DNA of 64,000 nt from Lota lota (lineage: Eukaryota; Chordata; Actinopteri; Gadiformes; Lotidae): positions 2,664,292 through 2,728,291 of the forward strand of contig JACYXH010000826.1 of the NCBI GenBank assembly GCA_026745465.1, read 5' to 3'. A program made the position numbers and the translations under genes. Under the pieces are notes generated by a model. That model ran no database searches. It was not told the origin of the DNA and saw only the letters and a program-made list of their open reading frames with translations. Of the stretch, positions 1 to 41,850 are shown in pieces (positions within the stretch are counted from its first letter, which is position 1; each line of letters begins with the position of its first letter).

Positions 1-368
1 TTATTCATGATAAGATGTGTTGGCAAGAATTGATTCTAATAATAGTAATACAAAAACAAAATATGACGCTGGGGGAGTAGCCTAGCTGTGGAATAACTGG
101 AGGAACGAGTATCTCGCGAGATGAGTTGCTTTCCTTTGGCTACGCGAGACGCAAAAACTACTGGCGGAGTTAAAGCAAGACGTGTTCCTGTAAACTTATT
201 TCCCTATTCAAACGAATTGCCACTATTTGGCCAAACAAATAAGACCCGTCATATAGTAGGTCTACTGTAAGTATGATATATCGCTGAACTAAGCAAACGA
301 ACAACCGAATAATTATCGTTTTCCTGGCCTTTTAAAGTGAAAGTAAAGCCGTAAAGGGCCTTGGACCG
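1..368 (+). promoter_or_regulatory. Upstream region and 5'UTR of the TRIM gene
   Basis: No coding sequence is visible here. The stretch leads directly into the TRIM start codon at 369, so it should contain the proximal promoter and 5'UTR. Several CG dinucleotides occur around 100-160, for example in the ctcgcgag palindrome at about 113-120. No TATA box at a convincing distance was recognised, so the transcription start is not assigned. Confidence 0.35.
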
Positions 369-4116
<3,748 letters not shown>

Positions 4117-4980
4117 CATTCCCAGTGGGACCACCCATGCTAAGAATGTATGCACTCACAGAAGTGCTATTGCAGTGTTTTATTATTGTTTTGTTGCTTT
4201 TATTCGTGTATGTCTCTTTGTGTGGATAAGACCAAAAAAAATCAAACCACAGTAGTGTGGTTACTTTCTTTAGAATGTATCTACACACACAACTCTGATA
4301 TTAAATAAGTTAAATACATATAGTTAATTTGCTGGTTTGTTGCATCTTAAATTCATTTGTATCAGCCATATTAATATAATGTATCAAAAGTTATGTTAAC
4401 TAAACAACAATGATTTACGATAAAGACAACTTATATGGAGAAGCACAGTGTCTCTTGCTGTTATAGGGAAGCTTTGTGAACTAATCAACTGTCAAGATTT
4501 TATCATAAACGTAAAGTGTCACGGATCATTCTCGTTTACTACTTATTGATTGATACATTGTTCACAAAACCGAAGCTAGGCTGGCTAACGCTTGTTTAAC
4601 TGCTATACAGTTAAGAACTTGTATCCAAACCAATCCCTTTTTAAAATAAATTCATACTACCATTGATATAAATTGCACTAAAGGGTTTTTGTTGTTTGAT
4701 GTTGAAAAGATACACATTACGACCACCAGAGGGCAGTGGAAGCACGTAATATGTTCAACGTTGGCTTTTGTATTGGTAACGACTGGATTGTAGCTAAAAC
4801 ACCAAAACAAGATACATCTACCCCGACCCAAATGGAAAACATGGATACTGGTGTTAACTCTAGCGACATTGGTTATATTAGCGGAATTATTTGTACATAT
4901 TAAGACAATCCCAATCCCAGACATATCTGCGTTTCGCTGAATTGGTGTAATAAAGGGGAACGATGCCTGGTTTTTGCTCA
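4117..4980 (+). other. TRIM 3'UTR and TRIM-megf8 intergenic sequence
   Basis: The TRIM stop codon ends at 4116. An ATTAAA hexamer at 4300-4305 is a plausible polyadenylation signal, which would give a 3'UTR of about 200 nt. From there to about 4980 the sequence is AT-rich with no supportable gene. Confidence 0.4.
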
Positions 4981-5206
4981 TCCAATTGCGCATCTGGATG
5001 TGGTCAAGCTAGCTACTGCTAGCTAGAGAAGAAGCTATCTTCTGCTAGCCCCTTCGTAGACCGCACAGATTCACTGTCGAACCAGTGTTTATGGACCAAG
5101 GGTTGCTACATTACATAGCACTGATAAACTGTCATGCTAGCTATCTAGTTTCAGATGTGTCTGAAAATGTAACTAAATGGCAATCGGACCGACAAGAGGG
5201 GAATTG
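4980..5206 (+). other. megf8: Probable untranslated first exon of megf8
   Basis: A strong splice donor (gaattg followed by gtgagt) lies at 5206/5207. The first coding exon has a good acceptor at 5818-5819, twelve bases before the start codon, so a noncoding upstream exon is required and this is the best candidate. The 5' boundary is not visible. A cluster of gctagc/agctagct words at about 5008-5050 may mark promoter-proximal DNA. The intron to the coding part would be 613 bp and holds nothing else obvious. Confidence 0.5.
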
Positions 5207-5831
5207 GTGAGTATGAGGACGTCTAATTGCTATCCGATCCAATGGTCCTTAACATTGATGTTAACGGTAACCGCTAACGATAGCTTTTTTTTTTTGCCTG
5301 CAGTTATGTCTTGGACTCTCAGGCCAAACAAATCAATATTTACAATGTAGTAGTGTACAACTATGTTACCATATACTGATATGTGTACGGTACGTGTGTG
5401 TTATATTATTATATCCAGCTGTAACACGTAAAGATATCATCACGGTTACATGCTATTGCAATGGAGGACAAGCTAACGGTACCAACAGATTTGCTGCGCA
5501 TCAAACACAACACTAAACTCAACTAAATAAATTGACAACTTCCGTGGAGGATGTATTACGTATTACTAATAGAAATGTAGCAAATAATAACCAACGCGGT
5601 GTGTCTACCCACTTTAGATCATAATCTATTTAAGATGTCAAAACAGCACAATCTTAGTGTAATGTTGTACAACAAATATAAGGTCTTTGTTCTTATGCCA
5701 GGGTTGATCCTTTCAGCAATGAGATCCTGGGACTTTTGAGACTGTTTAATTATTATATGTAATACAGCTTCATAAACCATTGGTGAAGTCATTGCTCAAC
5801 TCTTTGCTCCCTGCTTTAGGTGGTGGTAAGG

Positions 5832-30570
<24,739 letters not shown>

Positions 30571-32612
30571 AGGACATGGAGAGACAGGTGAATGGAAGCA
30601 GTAAATGTTTGCGGAGAAAACATAATTACTACTTAACAGATGGACTGAGATCAATTCTCGTCGTGTCCATGGTAACACGATGTAGCATGTTTTGACGACA
30701 TCCTCTAAGGTTAAAAAGGCAAGCGTTTCTTAGTGTACGGTAAAGATGCACCGCAAGGAAATAACAAAATAACAAAAAGCTGCAAGTCAAAGAAAACGGC
30801 CAAAAGATTAGGTATTTAATGTCAGTAGCGGTCAGGATTATGAACTTATTTGTACATGCACTGTGTAATTATTAACGGATTGTCCTTAATTGTGTTATGA
30901 ATCGCTTTATTTCAATGCTACACATGACCACATGACCAAGCCAGCTGTCTCCAGAATGCACTGCGCCTGCTTACCGTTTCTGCTCAGCTAACGTTGCATT
31001 CTGTGTTTGTGAGGTGAGTGCGCTTAGCAGCCAGCCTCATACAGTCCACGGACGGGACTGGAGCTGGACAGCCTTTACTCTTCTTCTCCTTCACATTGGC
31101 CAATGCAGGGTAGGGTTGCGTTGGAACCAATATGTGCTTTAAACCTGTAAAAGTGACAATCATCAGTTGCAAGGGTGAAAAAAAGACTACGATCACTGCA
31201 ACGTGATGTGCAACAATTGATTGCGTCAGATGGGGGGATAAAAGAAAAGAGAATGATTTATCCTCTCCAATGGATTTGTATCCTGTGTGAATGCAATTAT
31301 TTAATATATAGCAGGCTACTTCATCCTTGTAAAACTGACTGTAAACTTTTGAGTATTTTTTTGCATATTCATTCATGTGAGCTGTTATTCTTCATTAATG
31401 GTCTTGGATGTGTATTATTTGTCTGTCTTTTGGTTCATTTGCTCAATTTGCTCATTTGCCTTCACGTCAGCTTGCCTTGTCTGTGGTCAATAGGCTCTCA
31501 CTTAACTATGTTAGTTCAACAACATGTAATTCATGTATGACGCACCCAGGGGTGGGAGATTCAGATTGGAAAATAAAAGTCCTGCCCGCTGTTTAGAGTC
31601 ACACTGTAATGAGGGACATCCCCTTGCGTAGTGCCTTGGTGGAGGATAGGGCAGGACTTTCACTGTCTGAATCTGAAATGATCCACCACTTTATTATTTA
31701 TTTTCACTTTATAGAGGATACCATTTCAAAAGAAATTATGTATTTGTTTCAGAGCAATCTAAGGATTGCTTTTTTTTTTTTATCAAGTCAAACAAATGAA
31801 GGACTGAACATTGTTATTTTCCTGATTTTAAATGTATTTTTTTTTGGCTTTTTCTGGAATTGTTTTGATGCCGAATCCCTTTCATAGGGATGACTCAATA
31901 GGTCAATTCAAATATGGTTTGTTAATTTATCAAGTGAGAGGCATATACAGCATGGGAATTGTTATTCATATATTGTAATGATGTTGGAAAACTACGGTGA
32001 ATGAAGTGGGAAGTGGCCTTCTCCTGGTGAGAAATGTGTTAAAGGAAAAAATAAGACTTATTTGCTGAACTTCTGACCACCATCCATATCAAGGAGTTTG
32101 TGGTGCTTTTTGTTGCATTGTACTGGTAGTATAAGTTTGGTCTTCATTTAATTTGTTGTGCACTCGGTGGAGGCAACGTGTTCCTTTATTTATGTGAAAG
32201 CGAGAGGATGAGGTTCATCCTAATCGATATGCCATCCACCTACACGATAATATGCTGTTTATAGAGGCTGAATGACATGCAGTTGTAGTTGATCGTGTGT
32301 GAATGGTGCTATTGTATCTCTTATCAAAGCAAAGAAAAGGTTTAGCAAACTAAAATATCACTGAAACAAACTTTGTTTGAAAGAAAATATGTATTACAAC
32401 CCTCACTAACACACTTAAGCATTACAACTTTTTTTACCAGTACATTGTTTTCCTACCTTTTTTTCACATGCTGTCTTATCTTTGTATAGGATTATTTTTA
32501 TGTGTTGTATTTTCAAAGAAGGGAACCGTGTTGTACAGAAGACTGTAATGACTATGCCTGAAGATTCTGTCCTGGTGATGAGTTGGCGGCAATAAAGTCA
32601 AAGTGGAAGGAA
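30571..32612 (+). other. megf8: megf8 3'UTR
   Basis: The sequence after the stop is AT-rich and intronless in appearance. AATAAA hexamers at 31572-31577 and 32591-32596 are candidate poly(A) signals. The second lies in a good context (gcaataaagtc followed by a GT-rich stretch), suggesting a 3'UTR of about 2 kb with a possible short form. Confidence 0.6.
31561..31676 (+). repeat. Inverted repeat in the megf8 3'UTR
   Basis: aaagtcctgccc at 31576-31587 pairs perfectly with gggcaggacttt at 31649-31660. tcagatt at 31561-31567 pairs with aatctga at 31670-31676. The proximal AATAAA lies inside the 5' arm region. It could be an RNA hairpin or a MITE remnant. Confidence 0.8.
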
Positions 32613-32769
32613 ACTTGTTTTACCTAAATACTAATATTAACATATCTCAGTCCGTCAGACTTGCTGGCTATATTATTTAGATCGACATATTATTTTTAAT
32701 ATCCGTAATACTATCCGAGATAGTGAGAATAAACAAACCATAACATTGGCGTTATTGATAAGGGGAATG

Positions 32770-32940
32770 GTTGGTCAGATCCACCGGAAGTGGTTGGCTT
32801 TTCCGACACATTTCCGGTATATTGTCAAATCTGCTCATATGATGACAGACCATGGTGCATGTCTCGCAGGATGGCTATCCAGCTAACTAAGACTCCGGCT
32901 CAAAGGCAACCACAGCTTTATCATTCAGAATAAGGAGGTA
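32770..32940 (+). promoter_or_regulatory. Probable promoter and 5' exon of the zinc-finger gene
   Basis: A strong ETS/GABP-type site (ccggaagtg, 32784-32792) and an inverted copy (tttccggt, about 32810-32818) lie just upstream of a short region ending in a possible donor (ggag followed by gtattc, about 32938). Paired ETS sites are common in housekeeping zinc-finger promoters. The transcription start and exon limits are inferred. Confidence 0.4.
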
Positions 32941-33233
32941 TTCTCATTTCTTATGCACACAACATAGCTAAGGGAAGGGAAACCCCGCGTATAACGGAAT
33001 CTGGCAGCAGTACGGACAGTAGTTGAGTTTGAGCTTTGCTAGACATAATGAAAAGGCAAGAATCAAACGCACTTTAAATAATTTTAGGTGCGTTTTATAT
33101 AATATTGGTACACTATTTTAATGTCCGATATCTAAATATTTTACATGCATCGGAAAGCCGTGCGTTAATTTGTGTACACGCCGCCAATGTTTTTGATCTA
33201 CAGGCTACAAGAAGAGATGAAAATAGTGACAAA

Positions 33234-35301
33234 ATGAAGATCAAGTATGCAAGAAGGAAGTCGTTGTCTAAAAAGGCTAAGACAGTTAAACGTGCCGATC
33301 TGGTCATTACTAAAATAGAATCAAAATTTAAGTTGGATGTTGATGAAGAGGACAACACTGGGCAGCGTCACGCAAATGCCCTTGAATTGAACATCGAAAT
33401 AAAAGAGGAGCCAGAGGTACTTCCCATCAACGAGCAACAACATTTCAGCACCACGTCGAGTTGTACCGACTCTGACACAATTACATCCAAGTCAGCTCAA
33501 TCTGCAGAACAAAATAGCAATAACATTAAGCATGAGTCTGCTTCAGAACTGGAGCCAGATTTCACTTCTGCATTGGTAAAGAAAGAACCAGGGTCCAATG
33601 CTGAAAAGGAGAGTGGTAGCCAGCAGCTACAAGAAGATGGTGAGAATGCAGAGAACAACCAAAATAACGATGGAGCAGAGGACGGTGAAGGTAGGTACTT
33701 ATTCAGTTAATGATACTGAAAAACAAATTTGCAATATTTACATTTAGTAAATTCACATTTCGATGTATTGATGTAATCAGTTCATCTAGTAAACTATTCT
33801 GTGTTACAATTCTCCAAAGCATTAATTGTTACTATAGTGTACAAAAATAAAATGCATATTGCACATAATATGGCTATCACAAAACTGACATTTGCCTCTT
33901 CTGACACTTGTTTCCTAAGGGAATATGCAGTTCTTCCCCTGTCCCCACTGCAGTGTCTCCTTCACCAACTGGGATTTCCTGGAGAAGCATGTCAAATGGG
34001 TCCACCAGAAAGAATACCTTGACGACTTGAAAAAATGCCTTTCCAGCAAAAAACTAAGCCCCACCCCCAAGCACAGCTGTACGGACTGCAGCAGCACTTT
34101 CAACTCTAAAGTAGCCCTTCGAGCGCACAGCCGGAAAGCCCATCCCTTGCCACCTCTGCGGCGGCTGCATCCGTGTCCGATGTGCGCCCGCAGCTTCCAG
34201 TACCTTAAGAACCTCAGGAACCACTGCCAGCGTTGGCATGACATGTCTGTGGTCACGAGGGGCGGGCACCTCAGCTGCGGTGACTGTGGGAAGAGTTTTG
34301 AAAAGACCTGGGGTCAGGGTCCTCACGTGTGCCACGAGCCCGAGAACACCAGGCCCCAGGACAGTCCCATCTGCCTGGACACCGGCGTGTGCTGCCCTGA
34401 GTGCGGCAAGCAGATGGCCACACCGCAGAGCCTGGGAGACCACATGCGCATCCACACGGGGGACCGGCCGTTTGTCTGCAAGGACTGTGGCAAGAGGTTC
34501 TCTGAGCGCAGTGGCTGGCGGCACCACATGAAGATCCACACAGGCGAAAAGCCGTACAAATGCGAGGTCTGCGGCAAGGCCTTCCGGCGCTCCTACCACC
34601 TTAAGTGCCACCTGACCACCCACTCCGGCAAGAAGGACTACGCGTGCCCAGAGTGTGGAAAACAGTTTGGCTTCAAAGCCAGTCTCGACATACACCTCAG
34701 GTCTCACTCGAGCGACAAACCCTTCCACTGCTCCACCTGCGGGAAGAACTTCAACTCTCAGAAGAACCTGCGCATTCACACCAAACTCCACACCCACGAG
34801 AAGGCCCACCAGTGCGGAGACTGCGGTCTGAAGATCGGAGACCTGGGAGCTTTAAAAATACACCTGAGGACGCATACCGGGGAGAGACCCTACCACTGCA
34901 CCGTCTGCGGCAACAGATTCATCCGCATCTCACACCTGCGCAATCACCAGCGCACGCACACAGGGGAGCGGCCGTACAAGTGCAGCGAATGCAGCAAGAG
35001 CTTCGCTCAGTCGGGAGATCTGGTGAAGCACAAGAGGACACACTCTGGCGAGAAGCCCTTCGAGTGCTCTAACTGTCACCGCCGCTACACTTCCTCGGGG
35101 GACCTGGGCAAGCACATGAGGATCCACACCAACCTGCGTCCCTACACGTGCCAGGAGTGCGGGAAGGGTTTTCGGCTTTCGGGACATCTGAAGACCCACA
35201 TGTTGACCCACACGGGGGAGAAGCCTCACTCCTGCCCCAAATGCCATCGCAGGTTCGCCCGTTCTCACCACCTCACCGGTCATGTGTCCAAATGTCGCTG
35301 A
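33234..35301 (+). CDS. C2H2 zinc-finger protein with acidic SUMO-motif N-terminus
   Basis: Two coding exons are joined: 33204-33690 (acceptor ctacag, donor gaag/gtaggt) and 33920-35301, giving about 612 aa from the ATG at 33234. The open frame extends upstream to 33105, but the acceptor at 33203 makes 33234 the likelier start. Residues 1-150 are basic then acidic, with three psi-K-x-E motifs (IKEE, IKHE, VKKE). The second exon encodes three spaced C2H2 fingers, a degenerate Cys-Cys segment (GKSFEKTWGQGPH), then eleven tandem fingers with TGEKPY-type linkers. The last finger ends HVSKC (C2HC). No KRAB, SCAN or BTB domain is seen. It is probably a nuclear DNA-binding regulator. The family is too large to name an orthologue. 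A 3'UTR AATAAA lies at 35665-35670. Confidence 0.88.
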
Positions 35302-36410
35302 GTCACCTTGAGGTGCTTGTTATGACTTGGTCCTAAAACTCAGATCTATGTGAAGTGTTCTTTTGATGCTTGTGTAGTGCTGGACAAAAAAACACTTTTA
35401 TCATTTAACCGTGACCAGTTCGAATTGGTCTTCGAACGGGCAAGAAATTCGAACAGCAATATTCGAACAGCAAGAAACCATGAGCCAGGCAACAGATCAA
35501 TGTTTTGGGTCACCGGGTTCCGTTCAAAGAGATTGGGAGTAGAATTCACTAGTGCAGTGCCCGATCAAAAAGGGCAGATTTCTTTGGCTCCTGTATTGGT
35601 GCTTGCAGCTTTCTCACTCAGTCAAACAACTTCACAATAGACTATTGCTACAGCACTTCATTATAATAAAAAAAAAACACTACTACCACAGTTGGTATTA
35701 TTTATCAAGCCATTCATTGTATGTCGTTATATTGTATTTAATGAATGTGGGAAATGAAAAATCTGTCTAGATAATAACGTGACTATGTAAATGTCCTGAT
35801 TTAAATTAGTTTGTATGTATTTGTGAAGTAAATTATGTAAATTAAACGGTACGTATGGGTTGCTTTTGTATAGCAGCCCATTGCTGATATGATCATGATG
35901 TCGGTCTGTGCCTTGATTATAAGACTGTGCCACGTACATTAACACATTCATTTTTTATTTGTGCATGGCATGGGCATGGGCATTTATACATAGCAATTAC
36001 GGCAATACTAAAGCTAGAAAGAAGTTTGATTTGAAATGATCTCCTGTGGTCAACTATATTTACTAATATAATGGCCACATAAAAACACGGAAACGCTAAC
36101 GCCATACAAAACGATGCTTTATGTCATTGCTCTGAGGGGAATATAAGCTGTCATGTTGTTTGGGTATCTTAAGTTATCCTGAAATGCAGATTCCCGCACA
36201 ACACAGACTTACAGCCTGTCCGGTAAGTAAAAGATAAGCGCTGGCTTGGGCAGTAACATAAACGTTGGTCTGAAGCAAGCTAGTGCTAACAGTTTACACA
36301 CTCGCTGCCTCTGAAAGCATTAACTTCTCCACTACGCGGTTTCATTCATTCCTACTCTGACAATCGCTTGTGTACGTGTTTTGTTGGAAGGAAGATAAAG
36401 AACAAAAAGG
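35302..36410 (+). other. 3'UTR of zinc-finger gene and intergenic AT-rich DNA
   Basis: An AATAAA followed by an A-run at 35665 probably ends the upstream transcript. The rest is AT-rich and shows no supportable gene. The promoter of the downstream zinc-finger copy is expected around 36200-36400, where CG dinucleotides become more frequent. Confidence 0.4.
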
Positions 36411-38528
36411 ATGACACATTTACCTAAGAGAGGACGCCCTAAAAAGACTGCGCAAATGAAGGAGAATTCATCCACCAAGATCAAAACTAGGGGCAGACTG
36501 GGGTCAGATGTGCGGAGGTCAGAGCCTTCAGGTAAATTAACATAATATTTTGGGAACTTTTACGGCTCCCACAACAGAAATGGCCAAAAGGTGGCCTGGG
36601 TACCCTAAAAAGAAAACTTTTCAGGTGGAAAACTCCGTTATGAAGGCCATCACATCTGTCAAAAATGGCCACTGGAGGCAATAAAAAGTACAGCCACCAA
36701 GTGTATTTACATATTAGGCCTAACTCTTAGTAATACGCGAAGCAGAGGCAAATCAGAAGAGCATATGTGCCATAGCATGTGTGCCATAGCATGTGCCATA
36801 GCATAAAGACTGGTAATCCCCAAATGAAGGCCTTGGGAGTCCAAGAAGGCGCCTTGGGAGTCCAAGAAGGCGCCCTGTTCAAATTTATTAATTGAGGATG
36901 CCCCTCAAACCCCTTCTGTGGAAAATGATGAAGGTAAGCCACTCCATCATTTGTCTTCTTCGCCAGAGTAGACATGGTCAGAAAGGTTTCAAATGTTTTT
37001 AAGCTTGATAATGATATCTATTGTATATTTAAGCCATTTGCAGGGGTTATTGTGTGTGTAAATACTACAATAACACAAAATGCAATGTGCTTTCCTGTGA
37101 TCAAAATGTAGGAAGGAGGAAGAAAGGATAGCTAAAACAATGCATGTGTATCATACAACACCAACTGCCTTCTAATCTGCTGTAAATCTGTGCATAAAAG
37201 TCTTGTTTAAGGTGAGGTTGATACATTTGTGATTTATTTGTTATCTCTCCCTCTTTTCTGAAGCGTCTCCCCTGCCAGTTCCACCCCTGTCCACACTGTG
37301 ACACATCCTACACCAATGCAAAGTTCCTGCAGCGCCATTACCACGTCAGCCCGCATCCGCTCCATGTCTTCCGTGTACCCGTTTCCCCACTGCAGCTGCA
37401 CCTTCAAGTCTCCGGGGCAGATGACGCTACATGGGAACCAGGCCCAACCTGCGGTTCCGCCCCAGAAGCTCTACACGTGCCCCGTCTGCCCCCCGCAGCT
37501 TCGACTACCTTCGGAACCTCAGGAACCACTGCCAGCTCATACACAGGATGGCCGTGCACATGCACAACGGACACCTCCGGTGCTCAGACTGTAGGAGGAG
37601 CTTCAGGAAGTCCTGGGGCCAGGGGCCACATCAGTAAGTAGGAAAACCAAGACCGTATTTGCTCATCCTGAGTACACACAGCCCAAGTCGCTGGTCATCG
37701 GTGTGAATTGCGAAGAGTGCTGAACCACATGCTCCGACACACGGGAAAACCCCATTGTGTGTCTCGAGTGCGGCAAGACTTTTGCGAACAGCAGCCAGGT
37801 CTTCAAACACATGACGATACACACAGGAGTCATGCCCTTCGAGTGCGATGTATGCCAGAAGACGTTTACAGAGAAGAACGTCCTGCGCCGGCACATGGTT
37901 ACGCGCACGGGCGACAAGCCATACTCGTGCTCAGAGTGTGGGAAAACCTTCGCCTATCTGCAGTCTGTAAAGAACCACAAGCTGACCCGCTCCCGGTACA
38001 AGAAGTCATTTGCGTGTGCCAAATGCGGCAAGAGCTTCCCCACGGCAGGCTACCTCCAGGATCACCAAAAGATCCACAACAAGGTGTTCCAATGCAGCGA
38101 GTGTGGGCTGAAGGTGCTGAAGATACACATGCATACGGGTGAGCGGCCGTACCACGGTAAGGTGGGCGACAAACGCTTCAAACCCCTGAACCACCTGAAC
38201 AACCACCAGTGCACACACACGGGAGAAAGGCCGTACGAGTGGGACTGGTGCGAGGCGGCCTTCGTGCATCCCGGCGACCTTGCACAAGAGGATACACACG
38301 GGGCACAAGCCCTACACGTGCCATGTGTGTGATCGCAGGTTCCGCTGCAAGGGGTCTCTGGACACACACAGCGCCATGCACTCGGACGCGCGGCAGCTCG
38401 AGAGCGAGGTGTGCCAGAAGGCATTTTGTCTGCAACTTCACCTCAGGAGGCACAAGAAGATCAGTTTGAGACGCTACGAGCACCTGATGATACACATTAG
38501 AAGGCTTCACAGCCAGGAAGCTCCTTAA
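36411..38528 (+). pseudogene. Decaying tandem copy of a C2H2 zinc-finger gene with AT-hook-like first exon
   Basis: Exon 1 (36411-36531) encodes about 40 aa starting MTHLPKRGRPKK, an AT-hook core (RGRP), and ends at a good donor. An optional small exon may end at the donor near 36930. The finger exon begins after an acceptor near 37263 and parallels the intact gene upstream: HPCPHC, YLRNLRNHCQLIH and SFRKSWGQGPH match its HPCP, YLKNLRNHCQRWH and SFEKTWGQGPH. Homology moves through frames 1, 2, 0, 1, 2, 0, each step equal to one extra base. Ligands are lost: HMVTR and HKLTR lack the last His, and PYHGKVGDKRF and YEWDWC lack Cys. Stops follow GQGPHQ and PCV. The final finger-like segment ends at 38528. 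Frameshifts alone could be consensus errors, but the ligand losses argue for true decay. Confidence 0.7.
36829..36872. repeat. 21-bp tandem duplication
   Basis: Two adjacent copies of gccttgggagtccaagaagg(c), next to a short catagcatgtg(tgc) repeat at about 36772-36800, in the intron of the zinc-finger pseudogene. Confidence 0.85.
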
Positions 38529-40160
<1,632 letters not shown>

Positions 40161-40214
40161 CAGAGGAGGTGAATGGGGGGGTACATGGAACGTAAGCATG
40201 GCAATGGATGATGG

Positions 40215-40560
40215 ATGCTAACAGATCAAGGTGCTTTTTGCTTTGGCTTTGTGTTCAGTGTATCTCCTTTTTGGTTTCAATGTGCATTGTACAGTTGGAT
40301 AGGTGAGTGTGTGAGAGCCCTGTGTCAGCCAGATGCAGATAGGGCTCTGCTGGCCCTGAAGAGCTGTGTGTGGAAACGGCAGCAGCAGTTCCTCCCGCTT
40401 GACATTAGGGGGAAACAGATAGCCGCAGAACGGATGCTGTGGGATAAGGCCATGTCAGAAGATCTGTCTCTACAGCAGCACTCAGTAAGGTTCAAGCTGG
40501 GGAGATGACGCATGGCTTTGGCCCCTATTTGATATAGTCTTTAATAGAGGAATGCAGTAC
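40215..40560. other. Complex unique block, candidate regulatory element or relict exon
   Basis: Balanced-composition sequence with a 97-codon open frame (40215-40508) rich in Leu/Arg/Gln and no family I recognise. It lies between microsatellite and AT-rich DNA. Whether it is coding cannot be decided here. Confidence 0.25.
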
Positions 40561-41369
40561 TTAATGAGGGATTATATATTGTCTTGGAAAGATTGGTCAT
40601 TTTCTCCATCTGATGGCCTCAATACTATATAATACTAAATATTATTGTCATGAAGGACGATATAAACTATATCATCAATTAGTCGACCATTTATCTCTCC
40701 TATGTATCTAGATATCTATCTATATAATAGTGGTAACCAGATAGGGCTTTATTTGTTCATTTCTTCCTCTGTTTTGAAACATTGCTTTCCCAGTTGGTGC
40801 ATTCAGGGCTGTGCAACAAAGAAAAAACAAATTCCCATGTCCAATTTTCCCCTTTCCCATGTCCAATTTTCCCTAATATTTGGATGATTATGGCTGATGC
40901 TTTCCTTCCATACTCTCAGTATTCTACTCTTTTCCAGCTCCTATTTTCTCCTGATTCAGACTGGCAGTGTACAATTTGTAGCTACTCGCTGTATATATAT
41001 CTACAATGACTATATCTCAGTTTATCTTTTTTATTGTTACCAGATATATAAACACTGATAGGACTGAAAATCGTCAACAATTGGAAACCCAAAACTCAAC
41101 ATTTATTTGGCCTTTCCCGGTTGCACAGCCGAACGGCAAAGGCATTTTCAATTTGACCTTCTTGACAGACTGGGTTGTCTTTGGTGTTGTGGTCAAAAAA
41201 AATATATAAAATTAAATTACCCCTTATTGGATCTTATAAAAGTCCAATTGGAGCGGGTGGGTTGGAGGAGGAATGGGGGTTGTCAGTGGATTTTCTTTTT
41301 GTAAGGTAATTTGAGCTATCCAATTTTCCTTGTATTTACTGTCTATATTTTTTGTCAATTTGGCAGGGG

Positions 41370-41850
41370 AACACATTGTGCGCTCGGCGGCGGGGTGTCA
41401 GCGCGGTGGTCATGCTACGGCGGGTTTGGTGTTAGCCGGCCTCAGAGGTCAGTGTGTGGGAAGAGACCATGGCTCTGCAGGGCTTTGGGGAGGGGGTGTC
41501 TCTCGGCCCCATCCCTTTGGGGTCTCGCAGGCCCACGTCCACCCCCTCTCATTCAGGAAGGGGTCAGCACACAGGTCACAGCACCCGTTTGACTCCTCGT
41601 CGCACAGAGGCGTGTGGGCGTAGGTAGCGGAGCCGGGTCCACCAAGCAGCTGGCCACCAAGCCAACTGTTACCGTGGTTACCGTGGTTACTGCGGAGCTG
41701 GTGGCGGGTCTGTCTCCATCCTTCGACCATGGCCGTTCTCCTCTCATCCCGCTGGTAACCTTTGGCTCTCTCTGTCTGTTTAGCGGAGGGATAGAGATGT
41801 GGAGGGCCGGGCAGACTGACAGTCGGCGCTCTCCTGCTCAGTAAATATGA
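41370..41850. other. GC-rich complex block in the gene-poor region
   Basis: CG dinucleotides are frequent (gcgctcggcggcgg at about 41380), and a perfect direct repeat (taccgtggt, twice) lies at about 41670-41686. The open frames on both strands are short and unrecognised. It may be a CpG-rich regulatory element. Confidence 0.25.

Noticed and set aside
33105..33233. Upstream ATG extension of the zinc-finger protein
   Set aside because: The frame is open, but a good acceptor at 33203 lies between it and the next ATG, and the extra residues resemble translated intron.
33217..33237. Short upstream frame (ATG to TGA) overlapping the zinc-finger start codon
   Set aside because: Six codons ending in an overlap with the main ATG may modulate translation, but this is too short and common a pattern to call as a feature.
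40215..40508. 97-codon open frame as a small gene
   Set aside because: No recognisable domain, start context or splice partner. Kept only as a complex block.
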